This document shows, piece by piece, positions 23,493 through 31,742 of a stretch of DNA of 35,186 nt. Source of the stretch: Sulfuritalea sp. (GTDB lineage: Bacteria > Pseudomonadota > Gammaproteobacteria > Burkholderiales > Rhodocyclaceae). The first letter of the stretch is position 1; the number at the start of each line of letters is the position of its first letter. Location of the stretch: positions 1 through 35,186 of the forward strand of contig JAUYSD010000076.1 in the NCBI GenBank assembly GCA_030696505.1. Direction: 5' to 3'. The notes beneath the pieces are model-generated. The model ran no database searches. It worked only from the letters and a program-made list of their open reading frames with translations, and was not told where the DNA came from. The position numbers and the translations under genes are program-made.

Positions 23493-24884
23493 TCAGGAGG
23501 CAAACAGTTCGGCCAGCCGCAGCCGCGAACCCTGGCTGTCGGCGCGTTCGTTGATGGATTGCTGAAGAAAGGCTTCCAGCCGCGGATACAGCGCGATCGC
23601 CCGGTCCAGCAGGGCGTCCGAGCCGGGCGCGTAGGCGCCGACGGCAATCAGGTCGCGGCCGCGCTGGTAGCGCGAATACAGCTGCTTGAACTGGCGCGCG
23701 AGTTCGATCTGTTCCGGCGCGATGATCTGGTTCATCACGCGCGAAATCGATTGTTCGATGTCGATTGCCGGATAGTGCCCGGCATCGGCCAGTTGGCGGC
23801 TGAGCACGATGTGCCCGTCGAGAATGGCCCGTGCCGAGTCGGCAATCGGATCCTGCGGATCGTCGCCTTCGGTGAGCACGGTATAGAAGGCCGTGATCGA
23901 GCCGCCGCCGACCGGACCGTTGCCGGCGCGTTCGACCAGCTGCGGCAGGCGGGCGAAGACAGACGGCGGGTAGCCGCGCGTGACCGGCGGCTCGCCGACG
24001 GCCAGGGCGATTTCGCGCTGGGCCATGGCATAGCGCGTCAATGAATCCATGATCAGCAAGACGTGGCGGCCTTCGTCGCGGAAGCTCTCGGCAATCGCCG
24101 TCGCGTAGGCGGCACCCTGCAGCCGCAGGAGCGGGCTGACGTCGGCCGGCGCGGCGACCACGACGGAGCGCGCGCGGCCATCCTGGCCGAGGTTCTGTTC
24201 GAGAAATTCCTGTACTTCGCGGCCGCGTTCGCCGATCAGACCGACCACGATGCGATCGGCTTCGGTGTAGCGCGCCATCATGCCCAGCAGCACGCTCTTG
24301 CCGACGCCGGAACCGGAGAACAGGCCGAGACGCTGGCCGCGACCGACGGTCAGCAGGCCGTTGATGGCGCGGATGCCGACGTCCATGCTGTGGCGGATGG
24401 GTTCGCGCTGCAGCGGATTGAGCGGCCGGCTGGCCAGCGAGTGGCGCCGGGCAGTAACCAGCGGTCCGAGATCGTCCAGCGGTCGGCCGTTGCCATCGAC
24501 CACCCGTCCCAGCAGCTCGTCGCCGACCGGCAGGTGTTTGGTGCGATCCTGCACGCGACGCATCGCCAGGGGCCGCTGGCCGAGCACCGGTGCCGCGCTG
24601 GGCGGTTCCTGGGGCAGCACCAGGGCTCCCGGTGCCAGTCCGTAGACATCTTCGGCCGGCATCATGAACAGGCGATCGCCGGCAAATCCGACGACTTCGG
24701 CCTCGACCGTGCCTGCGTTCGGCATCTCGATGCGCACCACGGCGCCCAGGGGCAGTTTCAATCCCGTGGCTTCCATCACCAGGCCGTTGATGCGGGTCAG
24801 CCTGCCGCCGATCTGGTGGGCCTGAGCGCCGGCGACCTGCACCCGGCATTGATCGAGATATTGCGTCAGGCCTTGCGTGTTCAT
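23493..24884 (-). CDS. fliI: Flagellum-specific export ATPase FliI
   Basis: A 463-residue ATPase related to the F1 beta subunit that energises the flagellar type III exporter. Walker A is at about 189-198 ([15 protein letters not shown]) and Walker B at about 275-280 (VLLIMDS), followed by the type III ATPase signature [20 protein letters not shown]. The [13 protein letters not shown] motif is also intact. The N-terminal domain begins directly at ATG 24884, overlapping the fliH stop by four bases. Length is typical (about 440-470). Confidence 0.97.
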   Translation of the reverse strand: MNTQGLTQYLDQCRVQVAGAQAHQIGGRLTRINGLVMEATGLKLPLGAVVRIEMPNAGTVEAEVVGFAGDRLFMMPAEDVYGLAPGALVLPQEPPSAAPVLGQRPLAMRRVQDRTKHLPVGDELLGRVVDGNGRPLDDLGPLVTARRHSLASRPLNPLQREPIRHSMDVGIRAINGLLTVGRGQRLGLFSGSGVGKSVLLGMMARYTEADRIVVGLIGERGREVQEFLEQNLGQDGRARSVVVAAPADVSPLLRLQGAAYATAIAESFRDEGRHVLLIMDSLTRYAMAQREIALAVGEPPVTRGYPPSVFARLPQLVERAGNGPVGGGSITAFYTVLTEGDDPQDPIADSARAILDGHIVLSRQLADAGHYPAIDIEQSISRVMNQIIAPEQIELARQFKQLYSRYQRGRDLIAVGAYAPGSDALLDRAIALYPRLEAFLQQSINERADSQGSRLRLAELFAS

Positions 24885-25651
24885 GCTTGCTCCGTGTCGT
24901 CTGCGACGAGCCAGGGCGTGTGCTGGTCGAGTGAGCCAATCACCCGCTGCCAGCGCGTGGCGATGCGGGCATCGAGGTGTGTGCCCCCCGTTTCAATAAC
25001 GACGTCGCCGCGGCCAAGTTGAGGGTCTTCCTGGATGCGGTGTCCGGCGCGTCCCAACTGCTCGCCGGCCTGGCTGCGTACCAGCGCTGCGTCTTCGGCA
25101 TTGAGGTGTATCGTTCCGTGCTGTGCGGGCAGATGGGTCAAGGCTTCGCGAATCGCCTCGAGCACGACTTGGGGCCGCACTTCGATGGTCTGATGGATCA
25201 CGCGGCGGGACACTTCGATGGCCAGCGCCAGGATTTCGTTGGCGGTGGCGCGCTCGAGGTCGGCGATGCCTTCGTCGAAGCGGGAAATCGCCCGCGCCAG
25301 CTGCATGGCCAGGATGCGTCCGTCGGCTTCGGCGGTTTCGCGGCCGGCTTTGAGGCCGTCGATGCGGCCCGAGTCGAAACCGGACTGGTAGCCTTCCTGT
25401 CGCGCGGCTTCGCGCAGGGCGGCGGTTTCCTGGTGGCCGCAAGCCTGTCCGCCGGCGGCGGCCTGGGCCGCCTTGGCGGAACTCCTGGCGCTGCTTCCGT
25501 TACTGCCGACGGCATCGCTGAAGTTGGTCAGCGCCAGCGGCTTCCAGGTCGGCTCGGGCGCTTTTTTGATTGGCGGAGAGAAAATTTTATTTTGTCCCGG
25601 AACGTTGCAGATGGTCGGCGCTATCCGTCTTGCTGCGATGGATAATCTCAA
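24881..25651 (-). CDS. fliH: Flagellar export ATPase regulator FliH, start uncertain
   Basis: FliH is a dimeric negative regulator that brings FliI to the C ring. The middle shows the expected coiled-coil with spaced glycines ([32 protein letters not shown]). The C-terminal domain has [40 protein letters not shown] and [20 protein letters not shown]. The 5' end is odd. The frame is open from the stop at 25679-25681, yet no ATG or GTG lies near the expected N-terminus. Candidates are TTG 25651 (256 residues, no ribosome-binding site) and ATT 25585 (234 residues, GGGA nine bases upstream), which would start near the W of [10 protein letters not shown] at the usual distance. The normal upstream neighbours fliE, fliF and fliG are absent. 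Confidence 0.85.
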   Translation of the reverse strand: MRLSIAARRIAPTICNVPGQNKIFSPPIKKAPEPTWKPLALTNFSDAVGSNGSSARSSAKAAQAAAGGQACGHQETAALREAARQEGYQSGFDSGRIDGLKAGRETAEADGRILAMQLARAISRFDEGIADLERATANEILALAIEVSRRVIHQTIEVRPQVVLEAIREALTHLPAQHGTIHLNAEDAALVRSQAGEQLGRAGHRIQEDPQLGRGDVVIETGGTHLDARIATRWQRVIGSLDQHTPWLVADDTEQA

Positions 25652-25929
25652 AAAGGCCGCCGCGTGTTTATCCGTGAATTACGCGGCAAACTGCGGTATC
25701 TACGTAGGCGTTTAGTAATAGATCGGGGCTCGGATTCCCGAGCGCGGGGAAATGCGTCGCGCGTAGTGGGACGCCGGCTGCGCGGCGGGACCCGAGCACA
25801 CGGACCTGCGGCCCCGCAAGGGAGCGGCCAGACGGGTTTCTTCAGGGTGCGGGAGGCCGGGCGCAGGGCTGTCGGCAAGCTCTGCAGGGCTTGGCTGGGA
25901 AGTCGCCGGCGACCTGACGGGTCGTGCGG
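25652..25929. other. 278-base gene-free stretch at the fliH synteny break
   Basis: No frame here looks coding: the short frames are Arg/Pro-rich translations of structured G+C-rich DNA without ribosome-binding sites. It holds several inverted repeats: CTACGTAG near 25710, GCTCGG-ATTC-CCGAGC at 25728-25743, CGCCG-N6-CGGCG shortly after, and GTCGCCGGCGAC at 25902-25913. None is followed by a T run, so they are not convincing terminators. The part next to fliH (about 25664-25725) is richer in A+T and could hold the fliH promoter, but no sigma-54 or sigma-28 element passes inspection. No terminal repeats or transposase remnant were found. Confidence 0.5.
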
Positions 25930-26826
25930 CTAGAGAGTCAGTTCCATTCCTTCGCGGGCCAGCAATATTTCCAGGCCGCCGGCAGCGGGCGAGGCGTGGC
26001 CCGTATGTTCGAGCGCCGCCGCGAACGCCTGCTCCAGCGCGTCGTCGCTGCGCGTCGGTTCGTGGTGGGTGCACACCAGGGTCTTCACGCCTATGCGCGA
26101 GGCCCAGGCGATGCTGCCTTCGAGCGTGCCGTGGCCCCAGCCGATCCGGGTCGGATACTCGGCCGCGGTGTAGGAGCAATCGGCGATCATGATGTCCAGA
26201 CCCGCCAGGGCCTGGTCGAGCTGCGCCTGCTGCTGGTCGATCATCTGCTGGAACTCGGCGTAGCCCTCGTCGGCAGGATCGTAGATGTTGGGCCAGGGTT
26301 CATGGTCGCCGGTGAAGAACACCGACTTGCCGTTGCAGTCGACCCGATAGCCGAAATTCACCACCGGATGATTGAGCAGCAGCGGCGTCACACTGGCGTC
26401 GCCGACGTGCACGGTTTCCCCGACCCGCAGGGTGCGGTATTCGATGCCGGCCTTCATCTCCGCTTCGCGTACCGGGAAGTAGCTGTACTGCAGTTGCACT
26501 TCCATGACCTGCTCGATGCCGCGTCCGGCAACCACGTCGTAGCCGCCGTGGATGCGGATCGAGTTGCCGGGAATGTACAGCGGCGTGAAAAACGGCAAGC
26601 CCTGGATGTGGTCCCAGTGCGTATGCGTCATGTAAATGCTGGCCTGCACCGGCATCTGCTTCAGGAGTTCCTGGGCCAGCGGGAAGATTCCGGTGCCGGC
26701 GTCGAAAATCAGCAGCGCGCCATCGTCGCTGCGTACTTCGATGCAGGTCGTGTTGCCGCCATAGCGGATGGTATGCGGGCCGGGCGCCGGAATCGAACCG
26801 CGCACACCCCAGAAGCGGACTTTCAC
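25930..26826 (-). CDS. Metallo-beta-lactamase-fold hydrolase
   Basis: A 298-residue cytoplasmic enzyme of the metallo-beta-lactamase superfamily. The start KVRFWGVRGSIPAPGP and IRYGGNTTCIEVRS is that of a widespread subfamily of predicted metal-dependent hydrolases. The metal site is complete: HTHWDH at 68-73, then LLLNHPVVNFGYRV, VFFTGDHEPW and VCTHHEPT. GTG 26826 is preferred because it begins the family motif, has AAGG upstream and lies 10 bases after the HDOD gene stop; a TTG further up is less likely. The substrate is unknown; cyclic nucleotide or phosphodiester hydrolysis is known for relatives but not shown here. Pairing with an HDOD gene suggests signalling. Confidence 0.85.
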   Translation of the reverse strand: MKVRFWGVRGSIPAPGPHTIRYGGNTTCIEVRSDDGALLIFDAGTGIFPLAQELLKQMPVQASIYMTHTHWDHIQGLPFFTPLYIPGNSIRIHGGYDVVAGRGIEQVMEVQLQYSYFPVREAEMKAGIEYRTLRVGETVHVGDASVTPLLLNHPVVNFGYRVDCNGKSVFFTGDHEPWPNIYDPADEGYAEFQQMIDQQQAQLDQALAGLDIMIADCSYTAAEYPTRIGWGHGTLEGSIAWASRIGVKTLVCTHHEPTRSDDALEQAFAAALEHTGHASPAAGGLEILLAREGMELTL

Positions 26827-26836
26827 GACGGCGCCT

Positions 26837-27739
26837 TCAACGCTCGCCGGCCAGTTGGGCAAACATCATGGCTTCCGCGACGATCTTTTCCAGGGAACCC
26901 GGCGCCAGCCGCGCCAGGAGATCCTCCGGGTCGTTGCCAAAACGCGCTGCGGCTGCCGGGGCTTCCGCCTCGCGCCAAGGATTGCCGCTGTCGCCGATTT
27001 CGCGAAAGCGCACCAGTTGGTCCGCCGTCCGCACGCAATCGAGCATGGCGGACGGCGCGGCCGCGGGCTGGTGGTGGTCGCGGATGCAGTCGATCAGGTG
27101 CGCGGGAAAGGTCCAGCGCTTCGCCAGGCGGGCGCCGACCACGCCGTGATCGACGCCGATCACCTTTCGTTCGGCTTCGTGCAGGGGCAGCGAGTGTTCC
27201 TTGGCGTAAGCCAGCGCGTCGTGGAACTCCGCCGACAGGAACTGCACGAACACCACCTTGCCGAAATCGTGCAGCAGCCCGGCGATATAGCAGTCGCCCG
27301 GGTCCGCTTCGTCGTCGGCGAACTGGATTGCCAGCTGCCGGGCGACACCGGCGACCACCAGCGAGTGCAGCAGGTAGCGCTGGATGTCGAAGCCGGCGGC
27401 ATTCATGCGCGGCAGTATGCCGGCAGCGGCAAAACCCAGTGCCAGGTTCTTGATCGTGTTGATGCCGAGATAGACCACGGACTGGCCGATCGAGGTGATC
27501 TTGGTCGGCAGGCTGTAGTAGGCGGAATTGATGACCTTGAAGATCTTCATGGTCATCACCGGATCCTTTTCGATCACCGCGACAATTTCCTTGGGCAGGC
27601 AATTGATGTTGCGCGTGAGTTCGAGGATGCGCTGCACGCTGCGCGGAAATGCCGGCATGCGCTCGACAGCCGTGTCCAGTTTGCGTTCGAGTTCGGGTGT
27701 CAGTGCGCTCAAGTTTGGCAGCCTCGGTGGAGCCGGCAT
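26837..27739 (-). CDS. HDOD domain signalling protein
   Basis: A 300-residue protein made almost wholly of one HDOD domain, without receiver, GGDEF or EAL domains. Typical landmarks are PAFPRSVQRILELTRNINCL, VIEKDPVMTMKIFKVINSAY and SLPTKITSIGQSVVYLGINT, then IAGLLHDFGKVVFVQFLSAE with His-Asp at 157-158, and VDHGVVGARLAKRW. HDOD proteins act in output control of chemotaxis, motility and second-messenger signalling, but a catalytic activity is not established for most. The frame is open well upstream; ATG 27739 gives a normal N-terminus. The metallo-hydrolase gene follows after 10 bases, so the two are probably cotranscribed. chrA is divergent across 171 bases. Confidence 0.88.
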   Translation of the reverse strand: MPAPPRLPNLSALTPELERKLDTAVERMPAFPRSVQRILELTRNINCLPKEIVAVIEKDPVMTMKIFKVINSAYYSLPTKITSIGQSVVYLGINTIKNLALGFAAAGILPRMNAAGFDIQRYLLHSLVVAGVARQLAIQFADDEADPGDCYIAGLLHDFGKVVFVQFLSAEFHDALAYAKEHSLPLHEAERKVIGVDHGVVGARLAKRWTFPAHLIDCIRDHHQPAAAPSAMLDCVRTADQLVRFREIGDSGNPWREAEAPAAAARFGNDPEDLLARLAPGSLEKIVAEAMMFAQLAGER

Positions 27740-27910
27740 TATAGCCACCGATCCCGGGCGATACGGCAAGCGCCAGGGCCGATTGCGGCGTGGCTGCGAT
27801 TCGGTCCGACTTCGGCGCGCAGGCATTGTATTGTGCACATGACGACGAGTTGGCGACCGAGGTCGGTTGCTCTTGGACAAGCTTCGCAAACGCACCCGCA
27901 GGAGATATAC

Positions 27911-29260
27911 ATGACCGACGGCATCGATCAGGGCGCGCGCGCCGTCCCGCCAACGCCAACTCTTGGCGAGACCTTCAAGTACTGGCTCAAGCTCGGCTTC
28001 ATCAGCTTCGGCGGGCCTGCCGGGCAGATTGCGATGATGCATCAGGAGCTGGTGGAGCGCCGGCGCTGGATTTCCGAACACCGCTATCTGCACGCGCTCA
28101 ACTACTGCATGCTGCTGCCCGGGCCGGAGGCGACCCAGCTCGCGATCTACATCAGCTGGCTGCTGCATGGCGTGAAGGGCGGGGTGATGGCCGGCGTGCT
28201 GTTCTTCCTGCCGGCCTTCGTGCTGCTTTCACTGCTGGCCGGCATTTATCTTTCCTGGGGCGATATGCCGCTGGTGCAGGGCATCTTCTACGGCATCAAG
28301 CCGGCGGTGGTCGCGGTGGTGCTGTTCGCCGCCTGGCGCATCGGTTCGCGCTCGATCAGGAATGCCTACCTGTTCGGCATCGCGCTGCTGGCCTTCGTCG
28401 GCATCTTCTTCTTCAGGATCGATTTTCCCTGGATCGTGCTGGCGGCCGGAATTCTCGGTGCCGTCGGCGGCAAGCTGTTGCCGGAAAAGTTCCGCGGCGG
28501 CGGCGCGCACGGCGTTGCGCACCAGGCCTACGGTCCGGCCATCATCGACGACGCAACGCCGCCGCCGGCGCATGCGCGGTTCTCCTGGGCCAGGCTCGGC
28601 CTGACGACCCTGGCCTTCGTCGCGATCTGGGCCGTGACTATGCTGGGGCTGGGGGCGGCGCCCGAACTCGTCAACATGGGCGAGTTCTTCACCAAGGCGG
28701 CCTTCCTCACCATCGGCGGCGCCTATGCGGTGCTGCCCTATGTGTATCAGGGCGCCGTCGAGCATTTCGGCTGGCTCAGCGGTCCGCAGATGATGGACGG
28801 CCTGGCGCTCGGTGAAACCACGCCGGGGCCGCTGATCATGGTCGTGACCTGGGTCGGTTACCTCGGCGGCGTGGCCAAGTCGGTATTCGCCGATCCCGTT
28901 GCCGCCGGTGTCGCCGGCGCGGCGGTGGCGACCTTCTACACCTTCCTGCCGAGTTTCTTTTTCATCCTCGCCGGCGCGCCGCTGGTCGAGGCCACGCGCG
29001 GCGAACTCAAATTCACGGCGCCCCTGACCGCGATCACCGCCGCCGTCGTCGGCGTGATCATGAACCTGGCGGTCTTCTTCGCCTGGCATACCTTCTGGCC
29101 CAAGGCGACCGATGCCGCGCCCTTTGCTGGACCCTTCGACGTGTTCCCGCTCATCGTTGCCATCGCGGCGTTTGTCGCGTTGTGGAAATACAAGGCCGAC
29201 ATCATGAAGGTGATCGGCGTTTGCGCGGCACTCGGACTGCTGTCGGCCTTCATTCGCTGA
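27911..29260 (+). CDS. chrA: ChrA-type chromate efflux transporter
   Basis: A 449-residue, strongly hydrophobic long-chain CHR transporter that would export chromate from the cytoplasm. It has two homologous halves. The first has LGFISFGGPAGQIAMMHQEL and YCMLLPGPEATQLAIYISWL; the second has FFTKAAFLTIGGAYAVLPYV, DGLALGETTPGPLIMVVTWV and GYLGGVAKSV. The paired FGGPA/GPEA and GGAYAVLP/TPGPL motifs are the CHR signature. The joining region (about 195-225) is polar. AGGAGATATAC precedes ATG 27911. No chrB regulator is adjacent. The upstream gap (27740-27910) shows a TGTGCACA palindrome at 27832-27839 but no promoter I can support. Confidence 0.93.
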   Translation: MTDGIDQGARAVPPTPTLGETFKYWLKLGFISFGGPAGQIAMMHQELVERRRWISEHRYLHALNYCMLLPGPEATQLAIYISWLLHGVKGGVMAGVLFFLPAFVLLSLLAGIYLSWGDMPLVQGIFYGIKPAVVAVVLFAAWRIGSRSIRNAYLFGIALLAFVGIFFFRIDFPWIVLAAGILGAVGGKLLPEKFRGGGAHGVAHQAYGPAIIDDATPPPAHARFSWARLGLTTLAFVAIWAVTMLGLGAAPELVNMGEFFTKAAFLTIGGAYAVLPYVYQGAVEHFGWLSGPQMMDGLALGETTPGPLIMVVTWVGYLGGVAKSVFADPVAAGVAGAAVATFYTFLPSFFFILAGAPLVEATRGELKFTAPLTAITAAVVGVIMNLAVFFAWHTFWPKATDAAPFAGPFDVFPLIVAIAAFVALWKYKADIMKVIGVCAALGLLSAFIR

Positions 29261-29333
29261 CATTCCAGCAAGCAGGGAAGATTGTGGTTAGCCAGCTGGA
29301 AAGCAGGTAACCGATTGAGATACTTTAGATTGA

Positions 29334-29346
29334 AATCAAATCTTTG
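29334..29346 (+). promoter_or_regulatory. IHF site of the hydrogenase promoter
   Basis: AATCAAATCTTTG fits the integration host factor consensus WATCAA-N4-TTR exactly. It lies in an A+T-rich segment about 43 bases upstream of the -24 element, where IHF bending normally brings a distant activator to sigma-54 polymerase. Confidence 0.65.
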
Positions 29347-29388
29347 CAAGACGTTGAATCGTAAATACCCTTTTGACCGTATGGATTC

Positions 29389-29404
29389 TGGCGCGCGAAT
29401 TGCA
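29389..29404 (+). promoter_or_regulatory. Sigma-54 promoter of the hydrogenase operon
   Basis: TGGCGC-GCGAA-TTGCA matches the consensus TGGCAC-N5-TTGCA at all defined positions but one, with exact spacing. Transcription would begin near 29415, about 47 bases before the hybO ATG. Sigma-54 control through HoxA/HupR-type activators is known for uptake hydrogenases of other proteobacteria; the activator is not in the window. Confidence 0.85.
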
Positions 29405-29461
29405 TAACCTCTGTCGATATCAGGCCCGAACGCGGCCTGGCTCTTGGAGGGGGACAGCAGA

Positions 29462-30682
29462 ATGGGTGAGATCAACGAAATCTTTGAAACCAGCCGCAAG
29501 ACGCTGGAGGAGATCGAGCAGCGCCTGGAAATGCCGCGGCGCGAGTTCCTGCAGTTCTGCGCGACGCTGGCGGTGACCATGGGTCTGCCCAGCGGCGCCG
29601 AGGCCGCGGTGGCCAGGGCGATCGAATCGGCCAAGCGGCCTTCGGTGATCTGGCTGCACTTCCAGGAATGCACGGGCTGTTCCGAATCGCTGCTGCGGGC
29701 CGAGCATCCGACCCTGGAAAAGCTGATCCTCGATGTGATTTCCCTCGATTACCACGAGACCCTGATGGCCGCCGCCGGCCACCAGGCCGAAGCCGCCCGT
29801 CGCGACGCGATGAAGGCGAACAAGGGCAAGTACGTGCTGGTGGTCGAAGGCGCCATCCCGACCAAGAACAATGGCATCTACTGCAAGATCGGCGGCCAGA
29901 CCGCGATCGACATGCTCAAGGAATGCGCGGCCGACGCCGCGGCGGTGATCGCCATCGGTTCCTGTGCTTCCTGGGGCGGCATGCCTTCGACGATTTCGCC
30001 CCTGGCCGATTCCAGCCCGACGGGTTCCGCGGGCGTCGCCGAGATCCTCGGCAAGCCGGTGGTGACGATTCCCGGCTGCCCGCCCAACCCTTACAACTTC
30101 CTCGCCACCGTGGTGCATTTCCTGACCTTCGGCAAGCTGCCCGAAGTCGACAAGCTGGGCCGTCCCAAGTTTGCCTATTCGCGCCTGATTCACGAAAACT
30201 GCGAGCGCCGCGCCCACTTCGACGCCGGCCGCTTTGCGATGCAGTTCGGCGACCCCGGCCACCGCCAGGGCTATTGTCTCTACAAGCTGGGCTGCAAGGG
30301 TCCCGAGACCTACGCCAACTGCTCGACGCTGGGCTTCGGCGATGCCGGCGAGAACAACTGGCCGGTCGGCTGCGGCCATCCCTGCATCGGCTGCACCGAG
30401 AAGGGCGTCGGCTTCCAGAAGCCTATCCACCAGGTCGCCAAGATGCTCAACGTGACGCCGCCGCTGCAGTATCCGCGCATCGTCGAAGAGCAGGGCAAGG
30501 CGGCTTCCTTCGCCTCTGCCGCTGCCGTGGCGGCAGTTGCCGGCGCAGCGGCCGGCGCCGCGATCATGCTGACGCGCAACCTGGGCCTGTCGCACGCTGC
30601 CGAGGAAGCCGAGCGCGCCAAGGACGCCGGCGGGGCTGGCGATTCTGGCAAACGCGCCACCGCTGCCAAGGCTGGAGAATGA
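29462..30682 (+). CDS. hybO: [NiFe] hydrogenase small subunit (HybO type)
   Basis: A 406-residue iron-sulfur subunit that passes electrons from the NiFe site, exported by the Tat pathway. The twin-arginine motif RREFLQ (26-31) precedes a hydrophobic core. The proximal cluster ligands begin with ECTGCSES (Cys70, Cys73), then IGSCASWGG and IPGCPPNPY. The medial and distal ligands lie in LIHENCERRAHFDAGRF, GYCLYKLGCKGPETYANCS and CGHPCIGCTEKGVGF. Gly between the first two Cys marks the ordinary 4-Cys proximal cluster, not the 6-Cys oxygen-tolerant type. An Ala-rich C-terminal membrane anchor (about 348-370) is followed by a polar tail of about 35 residues. GGAGGGG precedes ATG 29462. A sigma-54 promoter lies upstream. 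Confidence 0.96.
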   Translation: MGEINEIFETSRKTLEEIEQRLEMPRREFLQFCATLAVTMGLPSGAEAAVARAIESAKRPSVIWLHFQECTGCSESLLRAEHPTLEKLILDVISLDYHETLMAAAGHQAEAARRDAMKANKGKYVLVVEGAIPTKNNGIYCKIGGQTAIDMLKECAADAAAVIAIGSCASWGGMPSTISPLADSSPTGSAGVAEILGKPVVTIPGCPPNPYNFLATVVHFLTFGKLPEVDKLGRPKFAYSRLIHENCERRAHFDAGRFAMQFGDPGHRQGYCLYKLGCKGPETYANCSTLGFGDAGENNWPVGCGHPCIGCTEKGVGFQKPIHQVAKMLNVTPPLQYPRIVEEQGKAASFASAAAVAAVAGAAAGAAIMLTRNLGLSHAAEEAERAKDAGGAGDSGKRATAAKAGE

Positions 30683-30684
30683 TC

Positions 30685-31740
30685 ATGGGCACCCGGCGAG
30701 ACTTTCTCAAGGGTGTCATAGCAGGCGGAGCGGCGGCCACGGCCGGCGCCGTGGCGCTTCCGGCGGCAGCCCGCGAAACCAGGTCGCGGCCACCCGAAGC
30801 GCTCGGACTGCTCTACGACGGCACGCTCTGCGTCGGCTGCAAGGCCTGCGTCGCGGCCTGCAAGGAGGCCAACAACAACCCGGCGGAATTTTCCACGGTC
30901 GATCACCTGTGGGACACGCCGCTCGACACCTCCGGCTACACCTTCAACCTGATCAAGATGTACCGCAACGGCACCATGGATGCGAAGGACCAGGAGACGA
31001 ACGGCTACGCCTTCATGAAAACCTCCTGCATGCATTGCGCCGACCCGTCCTGCGTCTCGGCCTGTCCGGTCTCGGCGATGACCAAGGACCCGGAAACCGG
31101 CGTGGTCGGCTACAACCCCGACAAGTGCATCGGCTGCCGCTACTGCGTCGCCGCCTGTCCCTTCGGCATTCCGAAGTACCAGTACGACTCGCCGACGGGC
31201 CGCATCGGCAAGTGCGAGCTCTGCCGCCATCGCCACAAGGACGGCCACTATTCGGCCTGCGCCGAGGTCTGCCCGACCGGCGCCACGCTGTTCGGTCGCA
31301 CGGAAGACCTGCTGGCCGAGGCCAAGCGTCGCATCGCGATGAAGCCCGGCGAACTCAACCGCTTCCCGCGCGGCCGCCTGCGTCCGGCGCAGGAAAAGAT
31401 GTTGCAGGGCCAGCCGGACGGCAAAGGAGAGCGCAAGCGCAAAGGCTGGCGCCATGAGCCCGACCAGAGCTACGAGACACCCGCCGGCAAATACCTGCAG
31501 CATGTCTATGGCGAGAAGGAGTACGGCGGCACCCAGGTGCTCAAGCTCTCCGGGGTCAATTTCGAGAAGCTCGGCATGCCCAACCTGCCGCCGGATGCAG
31601 CTGCGGCGCTGTCGGAGACCATCCAGCACAACCTCTACGGCAATCTGATCATGCCTTTCGCCGTGCTGGGAGCGATGACCTGGGTGGCCAAGCGCAACGT
31701 CAAGCCCGAGGATGAATCGTCCGACAAGGAGGGGAGCTGA
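30685..31740 (+). CDS. hybA: Hydrogenase ferredoxin-type electron transfer subunit HybA
   Basis: A 351-residue periplasmic protein carrying four [4Fe-4S] cluster motifs that links the small subunit to HybB. The Tat motif RRDFLK is at residues 4-9. The Cys groups are CVGCKACVAACKEANN, CMHCADPSCVSACP, CIGCRYCVAACPFGIPK and CELCRHRHKDGHYSACAEVCP, in the order expected for HybA. A C-terminal hydrophobic anchor (LIMPFAVLGAMTWVAKR, about 323-340) matches E. coli HybA. ATG 30685 is chosen because GGAG lies seven bases upstream; an ATG two codons earlier sits too close to it. It starts 2 bases after the hybO stop. Confidence 0.95.
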   Translation: MGTRRDFLKGVIAGGAAATAGAVALPAAARETRSRPPEALGLLYDGTLCVGCKACVAACKEANNNPAEFSTVDHLWDTPLDTSGYTFNLIKMYRNGTMDAKDQETNGYAFMKTSCMHCADPSCVSACPVSAMTKDPETGVVGYNPDKCIGCRYCVAACPFGIPKYQYDSPTGRIGKCELCRHRHKDGHYSACAEVCPTGATLFGRTEDLLAEAKRRIAMKPGELNRFPRGRLRPAQEKMLQGQPDGKGERKRKGWRHEPDQSYETPAGKYLQHVYGEKEYGGTQVLKLSGVNFEKLGMPNLPPDAAAALSETIQHNLYGNLIMPFAVLGAMTWVAKRNVKPEDESSDKEGS

Positions 31741-31742
31741 TC

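Noticed and set aside
25664-25933. An 89-codon plus-strand frame and overlapping minus-strand frames in the gap upstream of fliH
   Set aside because: No ribosome-binding sites, Arg/Pro/Gly-rich composition expected of non-coding G+C-rich DNA, and no recognisable domain.
27832-27839. TGTGCACA palindrome upstream of chrA as a ChrB-type operator
   Set aside because: An 8-base palindrome alone is common by chance and no regulator gene is adjacent.
27880-27896. TTGGACAAGCTTCGCA before chrA as a sigma-54 promoter
   Set aside because: GG and GC are 9 bases apart instead of 10, which abolishes sigma-54 recognition.
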